DNA of 64,000 nt, taken from positions 186,001 through 250,000 of the forward strand of contig MEDY01000009.1 in assembly GCA_001724265.1 (NCBI GenBank), written 5' to 3'. The translations under genes and the position numbers were made by a program. The DNA is from Rhizaria sp. SCN 62-66. Lineage: Eukaryota > Rhizaria, unplaced. The notes under the pieces were generated by a model. The model saw only the letters and a list, made by a program, of their open reading frames with translations, made no database searches and was not told the DNA's origin. Positions 20,501-29,873 of this stretch are shown piece after piece (position 1 is the first letter of the stretch; the number at the start of each line of letters is the position of its first letter).

Positions 20501-23500
20501 CCCCACGGCCTTGCGGTAGGCCGCCTTGCTCAGCGCGTCGCCCTGCATCGCGTCGCTGCGCGGGCCGAATGCCGCCACCGCAGTCGTCGCGGACGCGGGC
20601 GCCGCGCTGGCGTCGGCGTCGTCGAGCTGAGACGCGCCGGTGCAGTCCTCGGTGCTGAAATTGCTGTTGGCAGACGCAGCCGTGGTGTTGAGCCGCGCGC
20701 CGTCCACGGTGGCGGCGTAGCTGCCAGCGCGGTGCGCGGCGAGCGGCGTCTGCCCGGTCGCGGTGCGGTAGAAAGACAGACTTGCCGCGGCCGTGGCGGC
20801 GACGGCGGCGGGCACGTCGGGCATCGGGATGCTGTCGTTCAGGTGCGAGAACAGCCGGTGCGCGGCCCCCGCCCCCGCGGAGGCCGGCGTGGCCGGGTGC
20901 GAGGGCGCGTGGCGGGAGTGCGGCGTGCGCGGCGCGGCCGCCGAGGCGGGGTCCGCGCCGGGGCCGGAGGCGTGGTAGCGCATGTCCGCGTCCTTGTCCT
21001 CGTGCTCGGATGAGTTGCTGCCATACGACTGCTGCTGCTGATACTGCTGCTGCTGCTGTTGGTAGTAGTCGTAGTACTGCTGCTCCTGGTCGTCGTCGTT
21101 GCCGTCGCCATATTGCTGCTGCTGATACTGCTGCTGTTGTTGCTGTTGCTGCTGCTGATACTGCTGGTATTGCTGGTATTGTTCTTCGTCGTCATCATCG
21201 GGATACTGGCCTTGCTCGTTGTCGTAGTACGGCGTGCGCTGCAGCTGCTGTTGCTGCTGCTGGTGCCGCTGTTCATAGTCGCCCTCGCCGTCGCCGTCGC
21301 CGTCGGTGGTGTACTGCTGGCCTTGCTCGTCGACCTCACCGAACGGCCGCTGCGGCGCCTGCTGAGGGCCGCGGCGCCGGCCGGCGGCGCTGCCGTGGGG
21401 GCTGAAATATGGGTGCTTACGATGGTTGAAGTAGCCGTCCTCGTCGTCGAAGTCTTGGCGACTCTGATCTGGGTCCTGCTCCTGGCCGTCTGCGTGCTGT
21501 TGCTGCGCGTAATCGCCCTCGTAACCGCAGTCGTAGTCGTCGCCCTCGTCGCCGGCGTCGGCAAAGTCGTAGCCGTTGGCGGCATCGTTGGCGTCGTCGA
21601 CATTCACCACGTCATCGCCTTGACGACCGAGGCCGCCGTCGTCGATGTCATTGTACTCCTCGGTGACGCTCGTAGCAGCCGCTGCAGCCACCGCGGCCGC
21701 GAGCGCGGTAGGCGCGCCCTCCGCCCGCGCCCGCAGCGGCCCGCGCTGCTTGCAGTTGCTCTCCAGCGCAGTGCCATCGCCCGCCGTGGCAGCCGCGGCC
21801 TCAGCCCCAGCCCCAGCCTCAGCCTCGGCCTCAGCCCCGGTCCCGGGCACAGGCACGGCGTGGGAGCTGCTCGACGGGCTCTGGCTCTGGCTCGCGCTGG
21901 CGCTCACGCTGGCGCTCGCGCTAATGTCGGCCAGCGGGCTCGGCTGCGGGCTCACCGTCACCGCGTCAGCCTCCAGCTCGCTCACGGTCGGCGGCTTGAC
22001 TGTCCTCTCCTTGGCGGGCTTGACTTCGATGCCGAGCTCCTCGGGCAGGATGTCGAGCTCGGCGGCAAGCCGGATCAGGTACGACTCGCCGTCAAGGGAG
22101 TCGTCGCTCTCGTCCGCGTCTTTGGCTGCGCTCGCAGTAGAAGAGGGGCTCGCGCTCGTTTGTTGCTGTTGTTTCTGCTCGCCAGGCTCTTGTTGCTGTT
22201 GCTGCTGCTGCTGTTGCTGCTGCTGTTGCTGTTGCTGCTGCTGCTTCTCAAGCTCGGCGAGCTGCTCGGCCTTGCGTTCTCGTTCCTGCTCCTGCCGCTG
22301 CTGCTCGAGCTCCCGCTATTGCAGCTGCCGCTCGCGCTCCTGCTGGTGCTGCTGCGCCGCGCGCTTGGCAGCAACAAGGACGCTCACCTCGGCCTCGATG
22401 CGGCTGCGCTCCAGCGCCACCTCCTCGGCCGTCATGTTCAGGTCGGCGAACGCCCCACTCACGTCGCCGGTAAAGCTGGCGTTGCGGGCGTCGTTCGCGC
22501 CCGAGCCGGCGTTGAGGCTGGCGTTGAGGCTGGCGTTGATGCTGGCGGCGAGCGCGGCGGCGGGCACGGCGGCGGCGGTGCGCGGGGACTGCGCCGGCGA
22601 GGGCGCGAAGAACTCGGGTGACGGCGACGGCGACGGCTGCTTGAACTGCTCCTGTCGCATCTGCTGCTGTTGCTGTTGTTGCGGCGGCTGCTGACGATAA
22701 TCGCCACTGGTGGCGCCGCTGTGGCTCCCGGTGCGGGTCTGTGAGGCTGCGCGCGAGAGCGCGGGCGAGGCCGCGGGTGACGGGGTCGGAGGCGCGGAGG
22801 GCACCGTGAAGGGCAGCGAGGCGGCGGGAATGGCGTGGCTGCGGGCCTGGGAGGTGGCCTGAACAACGCTCGGCACAGGCTGCTGCCGCTGCTGCTGTTG
22901 CTGCTGCTGTTGCTGCTGCTGCAGTTGAGAGAGGGCCTTGGGGGAGCTGACGGCAGGACTTGCCCCCGTGTGGTGCTGATTGTTGTACCGAGGCTGAGGC
23001 TGAGGCTGAGGCTGCTGCTGTTGCTGCTGCTGTTGATGCAGCTGCTGCTGCTGCAGACGGGGATGCTGCATCAGGGCGGGCTGGGTGCGGACGCGGTCAT
23101 ACGCGGCGACTGTGGCCGGTGACGGCATCACGGCAGGAGGCGCGCGCTGGCCAGCCTGCTGCTGCTGTTGTTGCTGCTGGTGGTGACCAGGCTGATACTG
23201 CGGACGCTGACCATACTGGTAATCACCGTAGTCTTGGTCATGCCCGTTCTCATAGCCCTGCTGATACGGCGACTGCTGTTGTTGCTGCTGCTTCTGGTAA
23301 TGATGTTGTTGGCTGTGGTGGTGCTGCTGCGGCGTGTATGGCGTCGCGGGGCCCTGGGTCTGACTGTAGCCGTGGCCGGGAGCGTGGCGTTGAGGCTGCT
23401 GCTGCTGCTGCTGGAAGTATTGCTGCTGTTGAGGCTGGTGGCTGGCAGGGCTGTCGGAGTAGTAGCCTCCGTAGCCGTCATAGCCGTGGTCGTTGTCATT

Positions 23501-24043
23501 TGAGGCGGTTGCAGCTGCATAGTGATGTGGCTGATGCGGATACTGTGGTTGAGGGCCGTTATAACCATGGCTATTGTTGTTGTTGACTCTGTAGCTCTGT
23601 TCATGAGCAGGCGGCAACATCGGCCCATGCTGCTGCTGTAGGTAGTGCTCCTGTTGCTGACGCTGCTGTTGCTGCTGTTGGTAGAGTTGCTGTTGCTGCC
23701 ACTGCTGCTGGTGCTGGTCGCGCGGCGCGTGCACGGGCGCGTACCCGGCCGCGTAGTGCGGTGCGTGCTGCGCCAGTTGCCCGTGTACATGCTGCGAGCG
23801 CACAAACGCGTCGGGCGGCTGCGTGTACGCCGTCTGCACCGTCGCCGCGGGCAGCTGCGCGGCGACGCGGCGCTGCGCGGCCGGCGACGGCGCCGAGAGC
23901 AGCGCATCCAGGTGCGCGTCCAGTGGGTCGTGCTGGAACACCGCAGCCGAGCCCGGGGGCTGCGCGGGGAAGGGGCTGGGACCGGGGCCGGGTCGTGGGG
24001 CCGACTGTGGCGGCGTCTGGCGGGGGCGAGAAGCGCGGGACAT
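17546..24043 (-). CDS. Giant Gln-rich protein with one in-frame TAG
   Basis: One minus-strand frame runs from ATG at 24043 (or 24241, in a less coding-like stretch) to TAA at 17546, 2,165 residues, interrupted only by TAG at 22316-22318. The TAG sits in a Gln/Glu/Arg-rich coiled-coil stretch: QQERERQLQ, TAG, RELEQQRQEQERER. Both sides are equally coding-like, so I treat it as one gene with UAG read as an amino acid. The first half (22318-24043) is dominated by Gln/Pro/Tyr/His tracts, as in prion-like RNA-granule proteins. The second half has more complex islands, for example NRYSLINTVLHESGTGMLTP, PLGSPLIIDSRTYRGDRAE, RRLYFDSQSPVEWPSD and QPFRTSQVYGAHTEG. I recognise no family. If TAG were a stop, the upstream product would end at 22316 and the rest would lack an ATG near its start. 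Confidence 0.75.
22190..22246 (-). repeat. Poly-Gln (CAG/CAA) tract
   Basis: An imperfect trinucleotide run encoding about 17 Gln residues, lying about 25 codons after the in-frame TAG of the Gln-rich gene. The mix of CAG and CAA suggests selection for the amino acid rather than simple slippage. Confidence 0.7.
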
Positions 24044-25247
24044 GGGCGCAGAACAAGCTCGGGCTGGGGCCTGAAAGTGGCTAGCTCGTGTTTCGTCAGT
24101 TAAAGCTTTGGTTTTAAGGAGAGTTTCGCGTGTGAGAGTTTTCTGTAGGCGTGTGCAGTGGAATGGGAGGTGAGCAAAAGGCCGGTGGGTTTCCCTTGGT
24201 GAGTGAGCTAGAAAACTAGATGTATCAAGATTCAGTGTCAACTTTACAACACTTCATCAAAATATTTAAAATATATCAATATCAGGTCATCTTAAATTTC
24301 AATTAAATGGTATGCCGACGAACATTAGAAGCAAATAAACCGATGAAACCGACTCGGGCGAAGCGACCACACAGCAACCGACACACCACCACTGTCGCGG
24401 AGAGGGACCGAAAAAACCTACTGAACTTCGAGTTCAATCCTAAATGTGTGACTTAATCATCTCAGCATCATGGAACAATTTGACCATTGTTTTAGTGCTG
24501 AATTGAAGTCATTTTTTCTAAATATAATGTTTGCCAATTGTGATATTCCGGTAATCACAGGCTGAACCGAACTAGCTTCACGAGTTTCCAAGATTTTCCC
24601 CAACACTTAAGCTTATTAAATATCGACCCCGCAACACTTTGCAATATAAAAAATATACACAATACAAATACAATTAATGAGAAAACGTAGCGGATATCAA
24701 GAATTCTCTGTTATTTCGCACACTATTCAAAACTAAGCACAGTTCTAGTGAGTGTTGGGATGGGACTAGGAGGCAAAAATGCACATTGGACGCAGTGCAG
24801 CAACTTCGCGACTGCTGTGGCATAGAACTCACAGGAACTCCGCTGCGGAGTCAATAATATAACGCACATAAATTACAGATGCAGGTAGTGTGATAATAAA
24901 CGCGACATAACATGCTGTTCGAGTCTGAGCTCTGTATCGTGCTTCAGAGGATTGTCCGCAACTGTCTAGAACTGGAGCAATGTAACCAACAACACGTTCA
25001 TAAACGCATCAAGTAGCTTGCCATCATTTTTTTGCCAGTGCGCACGCTCTTGTTCATTACATACATCGCCTGACCGTTCAGCTCACCAACGTGGCATGAT
25101 GCGCCACAACTTGTGGACGCCGAACACAAGCCATGGTTGGAAACAACCCTCGCTGGATTGGGCGTGAGATAAGTTTTAAGTTTAACACAACATTAACAAA
25201 ATGACTTTGAACAATGTCAGAAACTTGAAGTTACCAGGGTCAGTATT

Positions 25248-25291
25248 ATTGCTGATACTCATGTTTACTATTGCTGATGCTCATGTTTACT
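25248..25291. repeat. 22-bp tandem duplication
   Basis: The unit ATTGCTGATACTCATGTTTA plus CT occurs twice head to tail, differing by one base (A at 25257, G at 25279). It lies in the AT-rich spacer. Confidence 0.75.
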
Positions 25292-25613
25292 GGGTGTATT
25301 TCATCACGCAGCCTTGCGTTACTCAATCGTTAGATTCGCATTACCTTTTAACACAGGTAGAAATGTACCTGACATCATTACAACAATTTTACTTGCAGAA
25401 AGGCACCGGGTGGGCGGATCTATATTTGGAGGTTTTGGTATCATTCGGATGTTGTGACAGTGGTGATGTGGTGCGTACACAATCGCATCGGTGATTTGAC
25501 CATGTATCCTGATACGGTGAAGACAACCCACGAAGAAGCGCAGTGCCAATAAGATAACAACTGTCCCGACAAATATCCGCGACACAAGTGAATACGCGTG
25601 TGTTGGTCGACGC

Positions 25614-25645
25614 GTGATTGCAGGCCTAGTTAGGCCTGCAACCAC
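25614..25645. repeat. 32-bp inverted repeat (hairpin)
   Basis: The arms 25614-25628 and 25631-25645 are complementary over 15 positions with a single mismatch, separated by 2 bp. The innermost 11 bp of each arm are perfect (TTGCAGGCCTA / TAGGCCTGCAA). No mobile-element ends or gene are visible next to it. Confidence 0.7.
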
Positions 25646-25975
25646 TACAAAAATGGAGACGCATACGATGAACTTGCGAGTATTACGGCCCCGCAAAAAT
25701 ATAATATACTAAACTAACTAAATTATACGACACCGCGGATATCTACTTCATGAGGTTCTATGGATTGGCATATTCACACTTTCTTCTGAAATCTGTCGCC
25801 TGAATACAAGTGCCAACTAGTTCTGAGCGTGTTTAAAAGCTACTTACGTCGAGACGATGAATCCGTTGTTACTGCTATATGACTATTGCTAAGTTGTACG
25901 ATCTTATATCCTATTTGGGTTTCTTTTTATATTTTCGCATCCGTTTCTTACAGCTCGCTAGCTCGTGCAACAGCA

Positions 25976-28900
25976 ATGAACCCCCTCTTCCCGGAGGAGG
26001 AGGGCTCGGCGTTCTCCCTGGGCGACACTGACACACTTGTCCGCGATGCTATCTCAGCTCTGCTTATGACCCCTGCTGCTCTGGGACCTGCTTCCAACCC
26101 AGCGTCGACTCAAGATATGATCGGCCCTCCACTGCCGCCTTCCGCCGCTCTTGCAACGACCTCGACCGCGACTGCGTCAGAGGCCGCGACAACGACCTCT
26201 GCGTATGCTGCTAGCACAACCAGTTCGTCCCTCGCGCCAGACATGATGCATGCAACGTCGTCGAGTATGTCCCCACCCGTGTCCGCACCCGTCGCCGTGT
26301 CTCTTTTGGCGAGCACCGCCGTCGGCAGCGCTGCCGCAGCCGCGTCGTCGTCGCAGATCTATGCAGCCAGTGCGAGCTCCAGCCTTCGCTCGGCCGGCTA
26401 CCTCAGCGGCATCAGCTCCAGCAGCAGCTCCAGCAGCGCCTCGTCGAGCGACAACGACTCGACGGACTGGTCTGACTCTGACGACGAGCTCAACCTCGCC
26501 GGCCTGCCCTCCGGCGGCCTCAAGCCGCCGCCCGCCTCGAATTCCTCCGCCATCAGTGCGGCGACCGGCGCAGCAACCCCCGCGGACCGCGCGGCGGCAT
26601 CGCTGCTGCGGCGTGAAAACCCCGGTCCGCTGCTGCGCGCGCTGGCTCCACTGTACGCCTCGCAGACGTTCCTGGGCCTGGTGGCGACGCGCGCGCAGCC
26701 GCGCGAGACGACGCAGCCGCTGGTGGACCGCACGATGGCGCTGGGCACGCGCTTCGTCTACTTCTCCCGCGAGGACGAGCGGCACACGCACACATTTGGC
26801 GCCAAGATCAACCTCTTCACGGGGTTTAACCACTTCATCTCGTTGCGTGACCCCGTTGACGCGGCCGAGGAGGAGCTCTTCATGGGCAAATCGCGGCTCC
26901 CGCGCGGCGTCGCGGCGCTGCGCCGCCACCTGGCCGAGGTTGACAACGTGCCGCTGCTGGTCTCGCTCTTCTGCGACGCCACTGCGCCGCGCGTGCGCGC
27001 CATGCTGGGGCTGTACCACGAGCAGGCCGTGGCCGTCGTCGCGCTCGCGTCGGCACTGCACCTGCGCAACGCCGCGCCCGCCGCCGAGGCCGACGTCGCC
27101 GTCGCCGTCGATCCCGAGCGCGTCGAGCCCTGCGTGCACCGGCGTTTTGCGGGCGTGCTGCATCCCACGCACGTCGCGTCGCTGCTCGCGGAGGACCCAG
27201 ACCCCAGCGACACCGAGAGCGACAGCGACAGCGACATCGACTCAGAGTCTAGTTCAGAGTCGAACGCTGCGGCTGTCGCTGACGTGAGCAGTCAAGCTGG
27301 CGCCGCTGCGAGGAGCGGGCAGAGGAGCCTCGCCGACGGTCATCTCGGGCCGAGCCAAGGTCCGGCCGGAGCCGTGGCACATCAGAGCAACAGCCACACT
27401 TACACTCACCGTCACCATGGTCCGCACAATAGTGAGGGCCGTGTCGGCGTCGCGTCCGCGCTGGGCGGACTCGAAGAGGAAGATGAAGATGTCGCCATCA
27501 ACAGTGATAGCAACGGCGACCTGTTCGCCCCGGCGGCTGAAGCGCCAGCAGTGACGTCGTCTGGCCCCAACAAACTTGCCGAGACTGGACCGCTTCTGCT
27601 CTTTGCATCAGCAATGCCTGCGGCTGTCGCGGCCGATGCGGCGCTCAGCCCGACTCTAGACCGCCCTTCACTGCCGGACGCAGAGACTGACTCCGACCAA
27701 GCGCGCGCCCGTCGTAATGCCCGTCGCAGCAAGGGCTTCTTGAGCTGCTTCCGGAGCAAGCGACGTCGGTCTGCCAATAGTAACAGGTCGTTCACGGACT
27801 CTATCATGTTTTGGCGTTCATCAAGCTCGACTGCGAATGCTTACAACAGTAATGCCGTGCATAACAGGGCTGCAAGCAGTAAGCACTACATCAAGCCAAA
27901 CGCCAGCATTTCCCAAGAAACCCACGACGTTGATGCCAACGCCGCCGTGGCTCCCGCGGCGCCGTCGCTGTCGAACGCGCCCGCGCTGCTGCCGTGGCTG
28001 GGCTTCGACGGCAACGCCACGCGCACGCTGGTCTCGCTGTCGTCGGCGCTGCGGCTGCCGGTCTTCGCGACGGCGCACGTGGCCGTAGTCGCCGCGGCCG
28101 CGCGCGTGCTGCAAGAGGGCCACCGCCAGGCCGTGTGCTTCGTCGCCTGCGCGGGCGCTGCGCTGACGGGCGTGCAGGCCGTCTCGCTCGTGGCGGGGCT
28201 GCCGGCCGTGCTGCCCGTCGGCGGCGTCGTGTATCTGCTCGCCGTGGTGCTGCCCGTGCTCGCCGCCGTTGTCATGGTGGGCGATCCGTCGGCCACGGCG
28301 CCAGTGCCGGTCACGGCCGCCGGCGGCGCTGGCGGCGCGGGAACCTTCGACGACGACGACGACGATGACGACGACGATGACGATGACGACGACTACGACG
28401 ACGATTATGCTGACGGCAAGTCTCGCAGCAGCAGCAGCAGCAGCAGTAGCAGCAGCAGTAGCAGCAGCAGTAGCAGTAGCAGTAGTAGCCGCAGCAGCCA
28501 CAGCCGCCGCGCCCGCAAGCACAAGCGCGAGTCATCCGCCAGCAGCCTCCCCGCCCTGCCCGCCGCGTCTGCAGGCATCGGCGGCGCGCGCCCAGACGGC
28601 GGCGGCAGCGCGCGCGGCAAGCCCCTCTCCTCCCGCAGCGCGGGCTCCCCGGCCGCGCTCGCGGCGGCTGCAGAGCGCCGCGCCGCGCGCCGGCAAGCGC
28701 GCCAGTGGGACAAGCGGCGCTCGCACCTGAACCGCACGGGCCGCTACACTGTGGGCGGGCTGCTCGAGGCGCCGCCACCGCGTAACGACCTGCACGAGGA
28801 GGACACGCTCAACACGCGCTCCGTGGCGCGCTACGCGGCGTGGCTCTCACTGCCGTCCGCCGTTGTCGCCTTCGTCGTCTGGATCGTGCTGCTGTTTGCG

Positions 28901-29761
28901 CTGAGCAACGCCGACGCCGTCGCCGCGCTGCCGCCGCTGGCCGCCGACGCGCTCGCGCCGTCTCTGCCCGCAGCGGCCGCGGATGAGGGCGTCGCCTACT
29001 GGCGGCTCGGCGCCACCGCCAACGACTACCTCACGCGGTTTTACCTCTACGGCCGCGGCGCCCCGCGCAGCAACCTTGCGCCCGCGGTGTCTTTGTGGAC
29101 GCAGCCCGCGGAGGTGGACGCCGCGGGCGCGCGCTGGCGCTGCGTGCGCCGCGGGACTGTCTCGGATAGCTCTGCGACCGTGCCCACGAAGGACACGGTT
29201 TGCGCTGACGAGGACATGCTGCGCCAGTCGTCCCTGGTCGCGGTTGTTGCCGCTGGGCCAGAGAGCGACCCGGTCTACGCGCGCGGCCTGTACTCGATTC
29301 AGTGGATTATGACCGTGCTGCTGACTCTGTTCCTCTGCACCGGCGCGGCCACGGCGCTGTCGCGGTCGCGCTCGCTCAAGAACGTTCCTGTCACACACCA
29401 GTCGCGGCTCTGGCTGCCCGCATCCATCGCGCTCTGCGCGGTCGCAACCGCGCTTGCGCTGGCGGGCATGGGCGGCGACTTGCTCACAGTGCGCGGCGTG
29501 CGCAACAACAGCGGCGCCGCGGAGGGCAGCGGCGACTCCGGTGTCGAGGGGCTGCAGATCAGCGCGTCGACCGGTGTTTTGCTCGCTGGTCCCGTCGTCG
29601 GCGCTGTAGTCGCCGCGGTGGGGTGGGCCATTGTGGGCACGTTTTTCATCGACTATTGGGTGAAGCGGTGGTATGCTGAGGAGTTGGCGAATAGTGCTCG
29701 GGACCGTGTGCTTGACTTCAACACGCAGCTCGGGATGCACTCGCCCGTTGGCAGGAACTAA
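25976..29761 (+). CDS. TMEM94-like protein, C-terminal half of a P-type ATPase relative
   Basis: A 1,261-residue frame ending in TAA. Residues ~229-340 match the P-domain end of TMEM94 (ERMA): FLGLVATRAQPRETTQPLVD, GTRFVYFSREDER, LPRGVAALRRHL, DNVPLLVSLFCDAT, then the degenerate hinge region ALHLRNAAPAAEADVAVAVDP in place of the ATPase GDGxND motif. Six membrane helices follow, as in the family's TM5-10 (about residues 705-770, two; 952-979; 1106-1128; 1145-1170; 1200-1229). The C terminus LDFNTQLGMHSP is the family signature. Poly-Asp and poly-Ser tracts interrupt it. TM1-4, the actuator domain and the nucleotide-binding half are absent; the N terminus is instead Ser/Ala-rich low complexity. 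The start is ATG 25976 (an upstream in-frame ATG at 25886 lies in AT-rich sequence that looks like an intron end). TMEM94 is linked to ER Mg2+ handling in animals; whether this half-protein transports anything is unknown. Confidence 0.82.
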   Translation: MNPLFPEEEGSAFSLGDTDTLVRDAISALLMTPAALGPASNPASTQDMIGPPLPPSAALATTSTATASEAATTTSAYAASTTSSSLAPDMMHATSSSMSPPVSAPVAVSLLASTAVGSAAAAASSSQIYAASASSSLRSAGYLSGISSSSSSSSASSSDNDSTDWSDSDDELNLAGLPSGGLKPPPASNSSAISAATGAATPADRAAASLLRRENPGPLLRALAPLYASQTFLGLVATRAQPRETTQPLVDRTMALGTRFVYFSREDERHTHTFGAKINLFTGFNHFISLRDPVDAAEEELFMGKSRLPRGVAALRRHLAEVDNVPLLVSLFCDATAPRVRAMLGLYHEQAVAVVALASALHLRNAAPAAEADVAVAVDPERVEPCVHRRFAGVLHPTHVASLLAEDPDPSDTESDSDSDIDSESSSESNAAAVADVSSQAGAAARSGQRSLADGHLGPSQGPAGAVAHQSNSHTYTHRHHGPHNSEGRVGVASALGGLEEEDEDVAINSDSNGDLFAPAAEAPAVTSSGPNKLAETGPLLLFASAMPAAVAADAALSPTLDRPSLPDAETDSDQARARRNARRSKGFLSCFRSKRRRSANSNRSFTDSIMFWRSSSSTANAYNSNAVHNRAASSKHYIKPNASISQETHDVDANAAVAPAAPSLSNAPALLPWLGFDGNATRTLVSLSSALRLPVFATAHVAVVAAAARVLQEGHRQAVCFVACAGAALTGVQAVSLVAGLPAVLPVGGVVYLLAVVLPVLAAVVMVGDPSATAPVPVTAAGGAGGAGTFDDDDDDDDDDDDDDDYDDDYADGKSRSSSSSSSSSSSSSSSSSSSSSRSSHSRRARKHKRESSASSLPALPAASAGIGGARPDGGGSARGKPLSSRSAGSPAALAAAAERRAARRQARQWDKRRSHLNRTGRYTVGGLLEAPPPRNDLHEEDTLNTRSVARYAAWLSLPSAVVAFVVWIVLLFALSNADAVAALPPLAADALAPSLPAAAADEGVAYWRLGATANDYLTRFYLYGRGAPRSNLAPAVSLWTQPAEVDAAGARWRCVRRGTVSDSSATVPTKDTVCADEDMLRQSSLVAVVAAGPESDPVYARGLYSIQWIMTVLLTLFLCTGAATALSRSRSLKNVPVTHQSRLWLPASIALCAVATALALAGMGGDLLTVRGVRNNSGAAEGSGDSGVEGLQISASTGVLLAGPVVGAVVAAVGWAIVGTFFIDYWVKRWYAEELANSARDRVLDFNTQLGMHSPVGRN
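28348..28505 (+). repeat. Poly-Asp then poly-Ser coding repeat
   Basis: GAC/GAT repeats (28348-28408) followed by AGC/AGT repeats (28422-28505) encode an acidic run and then a Ser run in the loop between membrane helices of the TMEM94-like protein. Confidence 0.75.
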
Positions 29762-29873
29762 GAATATGATGGAATGAATTACAAAGGTGTATTAATGGTT
29801 TAATCTAGAGTAATCAAATGTTATTTAAGCGATACATAGTCTTTTTCTTTTGCATACGTATTCTAATGCACTG

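Larger units (their letters stand above)
24244..25975. other. AT-rich divergent intergenic region
   Basis: About 1.7 kb between two divergent genes, probably containing both promoters. It includes a 22-bp direct repeat (25248-25291), a near-perfect inverted repeat (25614-25645) and two weak overlapping open frames (25201-25494 plus, 25319-25696 minus) without recognisable domains. A pyrimidine-rich TTTCTTACAG acceptor-like site lies 22 nt before the downstream start codon at 25976. No RNA gene was recognised. In particular, nothing here resembles the missing N-terminal half of the TMEM94-like gene. Confidence 0.45.

Noticed and set aside
21059-22694. Leu/Val/Cys-rich plus-strand frames that look like membrane segments
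   Set aside because: These are the reverse complement of CAG repeats, not real membrane proteins.
24900-24960. GTTCGAGTC resembling a tRNA T-loop (B box)
   Set aside because: Flanking bases do not form a T stem, and there is no A box or acceptor stem at the right distance. No tRNA was found anywhere in the window, so the expected tRNA-CUA must be sought elsewhere.
25201-25696. Two overlapping opposite-strand frames in the large spacer
   Set aside because: One includes the tandem duplication, the other the palindrome; neither has a domain or the GC-rich codon use of real genes here.
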